From: CAYQUC01 sp964514215
GTDB taxonomy: Bacteria; Pseudomonadota; Gammaproteobacteria; UBA6429; Thiohalophilaceae
Assembly (NCBI GenBank): GCA_964514215.1
Contig: CAZEPW010000077.1
Location: 1-13,403, forward strand
Length of the DNA stretch: 13,403 bases
Reading direction: 5' to 3'
The notes beneath the pieces are model-generated. The model was not told where the DNA came from. It saw nothing but the letters and a program-made list of their open reading frames with translations, and searched no databases. The translations under genes were made by a program, and so were the position numbers. Of the stretch, positions 6,414 through 11,460 are shown one piece after another; within the stretch, counting starts at the first letter, position 1; every line of letters starts with the position of its first letter.

Positions 6414-6794
6414 ATGCCCAATTTAAATAAAATTTTATACATCGAAGACGAACCCGATATCCAAACTGTCGCCCGTTTGGCATTAGAAAATGTCGGGGGC
6501 TTTATTCTCGAGGTGTGCAGCTCTGGCCAAAAAGCACTTGAAGTCGCTGAAGACTTCGCTCCAGATTTAATTCTTAGTGACGTTATGATGCCGGGTATGG
6601 ATGGTCCAGAAACGATCACTGAATTACGTAAAATTGACAGCCTCGCGAATACACCGGTTATTTTCATGACCGCAAAAGTACAAGCTGACGAGGTTCAAGA
6701 GTTACTCTCGTATGGCGCGCTCGGTGTCGTACCGAAACCCTTCGATCCCATGAATTTATCCGTTAAAATTCAAGAGTTGTGGGAAAATCAGTAA
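6414..6794 (+). CDS. Single-domain CheY-like response regulator
   Basis: A stand-alone receiver domain of 126 residues with no output domain. The acidic pocket E11/D12, phospho-acceptor D56 in LSDVMMPGMDG, the conserved threonine T86 (FMTAK) and lysine K108 (PKPFD) are all present, so it should be phosphorylatable. No histidine kinase or chemotaxis gene is visible nearby, so the partner is unknown. It could be a phosphorelay intermediate or act by protein-protein contact. The start is preceded by a weak AGG-containing site. It is separated from the protease gene by a terminator and from the next gene by 140 bases with a new promoter, so it is probably expressed alone. Confidence 0.9.
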   Translation: MPNLNKILYIEDEPDIQTVARLALENVGGFILEVCSSGQKALEVAEDFAPDLILSDVMMPGMDGPETITELRKIDSLANTPVIFMTAKVQADEVQELLSYGALGVVPKPFDPMNLSVKIQELWENQ

Positions 6795-6862
6795 AATCTT
6801 CTAAAAATGCCAAATTGACACAAACCTAATCGATATAACCCATAATTAATTTTATATAAGAC

Positions 6863-6891
6863 TTGATTTTACTAATGAGCGTCTATATTAT
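6863..6891 (+). promoter_or_regulatory. Promoter of the ABM-like gene
   Basis: TTGATT (6863-6868), a 17-bp spacer and TATTAT (6886-6891). A perfect TATAAT overlaps at 6889-6894 but with a 20-bp spacer. A separate exact TTGACA at 6815-6820 has no well-spaced -10. The gene starts about 40 bases downstream. Confidence 0.55.
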
Positions 6892-6934
6892 AATCGTATT
6901 AGAATTTTATAATATACTTATTTAGGAGATTATT

Positions 6935-7384
6935 ATGTCAGGATTTATACCAAATTTTCCACACGATGGTGTTGTTACTGTTAACCGAGTCATTTTAAAA
7001 TCAGAATACAGCTTAGATGATTTACAAGAACGTGTTGCTGAGCTATGTGAAAACGTTAAAACGTACCATTCAGAAACCGGTTTTATTGGTGGTTTCGTGT
7101 CTTTAAATATGGGCATGATTTCTAACGAAGGTTCAACTACTGGCCAAGCTGTTGATAGTGAGCTTAAAGGTAAAGAAGCTATTATTGTTACTTTTTGGGC
7201 TAGTTTTGAAGAGCATGAAGCATCTCACCGTAGTGATACTTTCCGTCCTTTATTTGAAAAAGTATTAGAAACCTGTGAAAACGGTAATGAAGAAATTGCA
7301 TACGAAATGCTTTGGTCTGGTGGCGCATATGACGCTGAAACAGCAAAAGCAGCTCAAGAAGCAAAAGCAAAATTTGCTGCTTAA
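6935..7384 (+). CDS. Small protein with ABM-like (dimeric alpha-beta barrel) fold
   Basis: A 149-residue soluble protein with no signal peptide or membrane segment. The order of elements resembles antibiotic-biosynthesis-monooxygenase-like domains: strand GVVTVNRVILK, helix LDDLQERVAELCENVKTY, ETGFIGGFVSLNM, strand EAIIVTFWASFEEHEASHRS, helix TFRPLFEKVLETC, strand EIAYEMLWSG. The tail is alanine- and lysine-rich. ABM domains are small dimers found in monooxygenases, heme-degrading enzymes and many uncharacterised proteins, so the fold does not give a reaction. A strong AGGAG ribosome site, a good promoter, two downstream hairpins and a codon choice rich in GGT, GTT, GAA and CGT, like aprBA, suggest high expression. 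A link with sulfur metabolism is suggested only by the neighbourhood. Confidence 0.65.
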   Translation: MSGFIPNFPHDGVVTVNRVILKSEYSLDDLQERVAELCENVKTYHSETGFIGGFVSLNMGMISNEGSTTGQAVDSELKGKEAIIVTFWASFEEHEASHRSDTFRPLFEKVLETCENGNEEIAYEMLWSGGAYDAETAKAAQEAKAKFAA

Positions 7385-7421
7385 TTAGCTAAGTTACCTT
7401 AGGTTGATATATGAAAACATA

Positions 7422-7454
7422 CGTCATTTCCGCATATATTTAGCGGAAATGACG
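7422..7454 (+). terminator. Perfect 12-bp hairpin after the ABM-like gene
   Basis: CGTCATTTCCGC (7422-7433) pairs exactly with 7443-7454 around a 9-base loop. It starts 37 bases past the stop codon and has no U-tract, so it may stabilise or process the mRNA 3' end, with termination at 7529-7562. A protein-binding palindrome is the alternative. Confidence 0.55.
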
Positions 7455-7528
7455 GTAATTGTTACGATAATGCCGCTTTAAATAGCCATTTTTCATAAAG
7501 CAGCCTAAGTTAAGTGACTTTATCCCCC

Positions 7529-7562
7529 AAAAGCTGATATATTCTATATCAGCTTTTTTTTT
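7529..7562 (+). terminator. Strong Rho-independent terminator
   Basis: AAAAGCTGATATA (7529-7541) pairs perfectly with 7545-7557 around a TTC loop. The T run continues to 7562, nine T in total. This is the clearest intrinsic terminator in the window and closes the ABM-like transcription unit. Confidence 0.92.
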
Positions 7563-7699
7563 GCAAGAAAAAATATTCGTTAAGTACTTATCAACCAATA
7601 ATCTGTACAATTTTGCTGGAAACGAATAATAACTAAAAAATAAAGCATTATCAGAAGCCGCATTTATCGATATTAAACCAAATTATTACGGAATTAACC

Positions 7700-8575
7700 A
7701 TGAAGCTACAATCACTCATAATCAGTCTTTTATTAAGTTTATCAATGACCTCTAGTGCTTTTGCAGCAAAGAGCAACAGTTTAAACTGGTCGGGATGTGG
7801 TATCACCAAAAAAGCATTTATGGCTGAATTAGCAACGGCTTACGAAAAGAAGACCGGCATAAAAATTAACTTACGAGGTGGCGGCGCAACCCGCGGAATT
7901 CGGGATGTCGTTAAAAAGAAAGCCCATATCGGTGGTGCTTGTCGTACACAAATGGAATTAAACCCAGTTGAACGTCAAGCCCAACAAATCCCCGTTGCCT
8001 GGGATGCCCTGGTGGTTATCGTGCACCCATCAAACCCTGTAAAAGAAATCAGCTTGATACAATTGCGCGATATTTATCGAGGCAAAATAAAAAACTGGAA
8101 ACAACTTGGCGGTCGTTCTGCTCCAATCGATGTTTATGCTCGAACCGGCAAAATCTCAGGAGTTGGCTTTACCTTACGTGAACTTGTGTTTAACAATCTC
8201 GATGAAACATTTAAAGCCAAACGCTTTTTTAAATCCTCCGGGCCACTAGAAAAAGCCATTGAAGGAAACATTAATGCCATCGGTTCAACCGGAATTAGTA
8301 GTGCAAAACGTCGTAATATTAAAATTCTGAACCTTGAAGGTAAAGAACCCAGTTACGAAAACATTCGCCAAGGTAAATATTTATTGTATCGACCACTTTA
8401 TCTGGTCATTCGACAATTTGAAAAAGATAAACGCATCACAGGCTTTAAGCGCTTTGCGCTAAGTAAAGAAGGCCAAGCAATTATTCGTGCTGCCGGTTCA
8501 GTGCCTTATGCCGATGCAGTGCAACTGGTAATGAAGCAACTCACAGAGCGTCGACACGCAGCAAACATTCAATAA
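7700..8575 (+). CDS. Exported PstS-like substrate-binding protein
   Basis: A 291-residue periplasmic binding protein of the PBP-like/PstS family. The signal peptide ends near residue 22 (SSAFA). Family features are a glycine-rich anion-binding turn (GGGATRG, 60-66), GGACR (78-82), the typical LRDIYRGKIKNWKQLGG segment (122-138), RTGKISGVGFTLREL (148-162) and GSTGISS in the second lobe. Phosphate is the usual ligand, but the binding residues diverge from the TGSGTS-type motifs of classical PstS, so the ligand is open. No pstCAB permease or ATPase gene and no obvious Pho box is present. It stands alone between a terminator and a 650-base gap, and may act as an orphan binding or sensing protein. 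Confidence 0.85.
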   Translation: MKLQSLIISLLLSLSMTSSAFAAKSNSLNWSGCGITKKAFMAELATAYEKKTGIKINLRGGGATRGIRDVVKKKAHIGGACRTQMELNPVERQAQQIPVAWDALVVIVHPSNPVKEISLIQLRDIYRGKIKNWKQLGGRSAPIDVYARTGKISGVGFTLRELVFNNLDETFKAKRFFKSSGPLEKAIEGNINAIGSTGISSAKRRNIKILNLEGKEPSYENIRQGKYLLYRPLYLVIRQFEKDKRITGFKRFALSKEGQAIIRAAGSVPYADAVQLVMKQLTERRHAANIQ

Positions 8576-8585
8576 CATCATCTTG

Positions 8586-8612
8586 CGCTATCAACATTTA
8601 TTATTGATAGCG
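8586..8612 (+). terminator. Hairpin after the PstS-like gene
   Basis: CGCTATCAA (8586-8594) pairs perfectly with TTGATAGCG (8604-8612) around a 9-base loop, 11 bases past the stop codon. What follows is AT-rich but not a proper T run, so termination efficiency is uncertain. Confidence 0.55.
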
Positions 8613-8854
8613 TAATTATCTATAGCAAAACTACCTATCCCTAAGCCCTATATCAGTATCACAATAAGATTAACGCTAGACTCCGGCTTCAATATAACAA
8701 GCATTTATTAAGGGACGGTTATTTTAAAATTTAAGTTTAAAAAAATAACCATTATCCTTTTGAATTTATTAATTTTTAACAAATAAGTTCAATTTATCAA
8801 GTCCAAAGTATTACTATAGAGAATCCAGCTAAAAAGACTTTACTTTTAGGGGAC

Positions 8855-8870
8855 AAACTCGCTAAGTTAG
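8855..8870 (+). repeat. 16-base motif, copy 1 (sat leader)
   Basis: AAACTCGCTAAGTTAG here matches 10649-10664 upstream of aprB at 15 of 16 positions. A second short match follows each copy: 8875-8889 against 10701-10715, 12 of 15 bases. The match upstream of two genes of one pathway suggests a shared regulatory sequence. Confidence 0.45.
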
Positions 8871-9127
8871 TCACTCATGATGTTTGCATTTTTTTAACTG
8901 TCCTAGATCATGAAACATAATAATATTAAAAAAAATTTAACAAAATACCATTAAAGTACGTCAGTAAGTTGAAGTATAAAAGTAATCAGGAAAAGTACGT
9001 CTTTATCGTCAATTTTGCGGAAGTGTGTTATTTGAAGTTAAGTTCCGCCTATAAAATAACGAAATTATTTGTGATATTTCCCCTACCGACTCGCTCAGCT
9101 TACAGAGTAATAAAATTCGAATTAATG

Positions 9128-9155
9128 TCATCTGTTACGAATCGTTAATAGATGA
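9128..9155 (+). promoter_or_regulatory. Hairpin in the sat leader
   Basis: TCATCTGTTA (9128-9137) pairs with TAATAGATGA (9146-9155) with one G-U. CG/CG closes further inside, leaving a three-base AAT loop and one bulged base. TCTTTTC follows. It lies 68 bases before sat and could attenuate transcription or stabilise the message; neither is shown. Confidence 0.4.
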
Positions 9156-9223
9156 TAGCGTCTTTTCAATAAATTATTGACGAAAAAGACACCCAATTTT
9201 GTAACTTATGAGGAAAGACTAAA

Positions 9224-10411
9224 ATGATAAAACCAATTGGTTCAAACGAACTACAACCCCTTTTTGTCTATGATGACAACGAACATGATAAATTAAGCAA
9301 AGAAGCAGAAACACTACCTTCAATTATTATCAGTTCACAAGCTGCAGCCAATGCCGTAATGATGGGCGCCGGTTATTTCAACCCACTAAAAGGTTTTATG
9401 AATGTTGCCGATGCAATGGGCGCAGCGGAGAAAATGACATTAAGCGATGGTTCATTTTTTCCTGTTCCCGTTTTATGTTTATTAGAAAATGTTGATGCGA
9501 TTAGTGGTGCTAAACGAGTTGCACTACGTGATCCCAATGTTGATGGTAACCCGATTCTTGCCGTGATGGATATCACCGCAACGGAACAAATCAGCGCCGA
9601 ACAAATGAAAATTATGACCGATAAAGTTTATCGTACAGATGACTCCGAACATCCGGGGGTCAGTGCATTTAACTCCCAAGGCAGCATCGCGATTTCGGGC
9701 CCCATCCAAGTATTAAACTTTAGTTATTTCCAAACTGAATTTCCTGATACGTTTCGTACCGCAGTAGAAATTCGAAACGAAATATCAGAACGCGGTTGGA
9801 ATAAAGTCGTTGCATTTCAAACTCGAAACCCAATGCATTTAGCTCATGAAGAATTATGTCATATGGCAATGGATCGTTTAGGCTGTGATGGTTTAGTGAT
9901 CCACATGTTGCTGGGTAAATTAAAACCCGGTGATATTCCTGCCCCTGTACGTGATGATGCCATTCGTAAAATGGTTGAATTATACTTCCCTAAAAATAGT
10001 GCAATGGTTACCGGTTATGGTTTTGATATGTTGTATGCCGGGCCACGTGAAGCAGTATTACATGCCTATTTTCGCCAAAACATGGGGGCGACTCATTTCA
10101 TTATTGGACGTGATCATGCCGGTGTTGGTGATTATTATGGTGCTTTCGATGCACAAACAATTTTTGCTGATGAAGTACCAAAAGGCGCAATGGAAATTGA
10201 AATCTTTGAGGCCGATCACACCGCATATTCTAAAAAATTAGATAAAGTGGTCATGATGCGCGAAGCACCGGATCATCAAAAAGAAGATTTTGTTTTATTA
10301 TCCGGTACCAAAGTTCGTGAAATGTTAGGTAAAGGTGAAGCACCACCAAAAGAATTTTCACGGCCTGAAGTTGCTAAGATATTAATTGATTATTATCAAA
10401 GTATTAGCTAA
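9224..10411 (+). CDS. sat: ATP sulfurylase (sulfate adenylyltransferase)
   Basis: Homomeric ATP sulfurylase of 395 residues, the dissimilatory type. It interconverts APS plus pyrophosphate with ATP plus sulfate. In a sulfur oxidiser it runs toward ATP, in a sulfate reducer toward APS. An N-terminal PUA-like domain (about 1-165) precedes the catalytic domain with the nucleotide-binding QTRNPMH (199-205), GPREAVLHA (273-281), GRDHAG (295-300) and a C-terminal LSGTKVREML segment. There is no fused APS-kinase domain. The ribosome site GAGGAAAG is well spaced before the ATG. It lies upstream of and co-directional with aprBA, but 553 bases separate them, so they may have separate promoters. Confidence 0.97.
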   Translation: MIKPIGSNELQPLFVYDDNEHDKLSKEAETLPSIIISSQAAANAVMMGAGYFNPLKGFMNVADAMGAAEKMTLSDGSFFPVPVLCLLENVDAISGAKRVALRDPNVDGNPILAVMDITATEQISAEQMKIMTDKVYRTDDSEHPGVSAFNSQGSIAISGPIQVLNFSYFQTEFPDTFRTAVEIRNEISERGWNKVVAFQTRNPMHLAHEELCHMAMDRLGCDGLVIHMLLGKLKPGDIPAPVRDDAIRKMVELYFPKNSAMVTGYGFDMLYAGPREAVLHAYFRQNMGATHFIIGRDHAGVGDYYGAFDAQTIFADEVPKGAMEIEIFEADHTAYSKKLDKVVMMREAPDHQKEDFVLLSGTKVREMLGKGEAPPKEFSRPEVAKILIDYYQSIS

Positions 10412-10430
10412 TGCATTCATGGCATACTTA

Positions 10431-10446
10431 ATTTACTAATTTAGCA
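10431..10446 (+). repeat. 16-base direct repeat, copy 1
   Basis: ATTTACTAATTTAGCA occurs identically at 10431-10446 and 10796-10811. Similarity continues loosely for about 20 bases (TACTTA, TAA, then TTTC). A shorter related AATTTAGC lies at 10581-10588. Confidence 0.7.
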
Positions 10447-10642
10447 AATACTTATAAAGCCGTTTCAATGCCAAGTATCTCTCAGTTATCTCTATCGATT
10501 TATACTGCGAGTATCCAAGTAACATAAAATGTTATTTGTAGTTTAACTTAAACGGAATAACTGACTATTTATATACAATAAATTTAGCTTATACCAGTCA
10601 TTGTAATATTAGTGATCATACGAAAAATTTGGCTTTATTTTG

Positions 10643-10724
10643 CGAGTGAAACTCGATAAGTTAGGTGTGCCCAGAAAATGTTCTGCTGGCAGTGACAAGG
10701 TCATGTACTTTGCATGATCGTCAC
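10643..10724 (+). ncRNA. Candidate structured RNA element in the aprB leader
   Basis: Three hairpins follow each other. CGAGT/ACTCG with a GAA loop lies at 10643-10655. CAGAA/TTCTG with an AATG loop lies at 10672-10685. A two-part stem pairs GTGAC with GTCAC (10692-10696, 10720-10724) and TCATG with CATGA (10701-10705, 10713-10717). Their density in otherwise unstructured AT-rich sequence, 240 bases before aprB, suggests a leader RNA or small RNA. No known RNA family was recognised. Confidence 0.3.
10649..10664 (+). repeat. 16-base motif, copy 2 (aprB leader)
   Basis: AAACTCGATAAGTTAG, one base different from 8855-8870 upstream of sat. Here its first half forms the right arm of a small hairpin (10643-10655); the copy before sat lacks that partner arm. 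Confidence 0.45.
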
Positions 10725-10795
10725 AGATAAAATGAATAATTAAAATAGTTTACTATCCAGTTGTTTTAGTTAATCGAAACCGAATGTTAATTAGT

Positions 10796-10811
10796 ATTTA
10801 CTAATTTAGCA
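10796..10811 (+). repeat. 16-base direct repeat, copy 2
   Basis: Identical to 10431-10446. This copy also overlaps a palindrome, AATTAGTA (10789-10796) with TACTAATT (10799-10806), that the first copy does not have. Confidence 0.7.
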
Positions 10812-10964
10812 TTTACTTAATAAGTTTCGACTAATATGAAAATACTGAACCACAAAAGTAAATTATCTTGAAGAATGTTTTTCTAAACAGATAGCTACTG
10901 TTTTAAAAAATGAAGTTGTTAAATAATTTTTAATTGCTAGCAAAAAAAAGAGAGGAGTAACACA

Positions 10965-11432
10965 ATGCCAACTTTTGTACGTACTGATAAGTGCGATGGC
11001 TGTAAAGGCCAAGACAAAACAGCGTGCATGTACATCTGCCCGCACGATCTAATGAAGCTTGATATGGACGGTTCAGATACTGGCCATGCAATGAAAGCTT
11101 ATAATCAAGAACCAGAGCAATGCTGGGAATGTTATAGCTGTGTGAAGATTTGCCCACAACAAGCTATCGAATGTCGTCACTATGCCGACGTTGTGCCACT
11201 AGGCGGTTCAGTCCAACCATTACGTGGAACTGATTCCATTATGTGGACTATCAAATTCCGTAACGGCAACATGAAACGATTTAAGTTTCCTATCCGTACA
11301 ACGCCTGAAGGTTCAATCGATCCTTATGGTGGTAAACCAGAAGCTGAAATCAGCAAAATTGAAGAAACTGGTTTCTTCGTACAACACAACGGTTACCGTG
11401 CTGGTGATCCAAGTGAATTAATCTGTAAATAA
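10965..11432 (+). CDS. aprB: APS reductase beta subunit (ferredoxin-like)
   Basis: Electron-transfer subunit of dissimilatory adenylylsulfate reductase, 155 residues, cytoplasmic. Two 4Fe-4S clusters are indicated by C10-x2-C13-x7-C21-x3-C25 and C53-x2-C56-x2-C59-x3-C63. The C-terminal part (about 75-155) is the extension that wraps around AprA in known structures. A strong GAGGAG ribosome site lies eight bases before the ATG. It precedes aprA by 28 bases, so the two are cotranscribed. AprB passes electrons between the flavin of AprA and a membrane partner. No aprM, the putative membrane anchor in some sulfur oxidisers, lies upstream, and the sequence ends before a qmoABC locus could be seen. 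Confidence 0.97.
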   Translation: MPTFVRTDKCDGCKGQDKTACMYICPHDLMKLDMDGSDTGHAMKAYNQEPEQCWECYSCVKICPQQAIECRHYADVVPLGGSVQPLRGTDSIMWTIKFRNGNMKRFKFPIRTTPEGSIDPYGGKPEAEISKIEETGFFVQHNGYRAGDPSELICK

Positions 11433-11460
11433 TTAAAAGAAATTAATAGAGGAAAGTAAA

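Larger units (their letters stand above)
8576..9223. other. 650-base intergenic region upstream of sat
   Basis: No coding frame is supported. It contains a 9-bp hairpin just past the preceding gene (8586-8612), an AT-rich hairpin with GGTTATTTT arms (8717-8725 with 8742-8750), the motif shared with the aprB leader (8855-8870), a 10-base direct repeat AAAGTACGTC (8953-8962 and 8992-9001), an inverted repeat GCGGAA/TTCCGC (9017-9022 and 9043-9048) and the pre-sat hairpin (9128-9155). I could not place a convincing sat promoter. Confidence 0.6.
10412..10964. other. 550-base intergenic region upstream of aprB
   Basis: No coding frame is supported. It contains a pair of 16-base direct repeats (10431-10446 and 10796-10811), a run of three hairpins (10643-10724), the second copy of the motif shared with the sat leader (10649-10664), a small inverted repeat AAACAG/CTGTTT (10885-10903) and a 10-base palindrome TTGCTAGCAA (10934-10943) directly before the aprB ribosome site. 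No clear promoter was identified. Confidence 0.6.

Noticed and set aside
6194..6667. 157-codon minus-strand frame across the protease gene end and the receiver gene
   Set aside because: It overlaps two well-supported plus-strand genes and a terminator, with no family features.
9177..9205. TTGACG-17-TGTAAC promoter for sat
   Set aside because: A start from it would fall at about 9212, inside the sat ribosome-binding site, so it is unlikely to give a translatable message.
10431..10811. Insertion sequence or MITE in the sat-aprB gap
   Set aside because: Direct repeats are present, but the segment between them has no terminal inverted repeats and no transposase.
10885..10904. Terminator between sat and aprB
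   Set aside because: The AAACAG/CTGTTT stem is only six AT-rich base pairs with a four-base T run. It is too weak to call.
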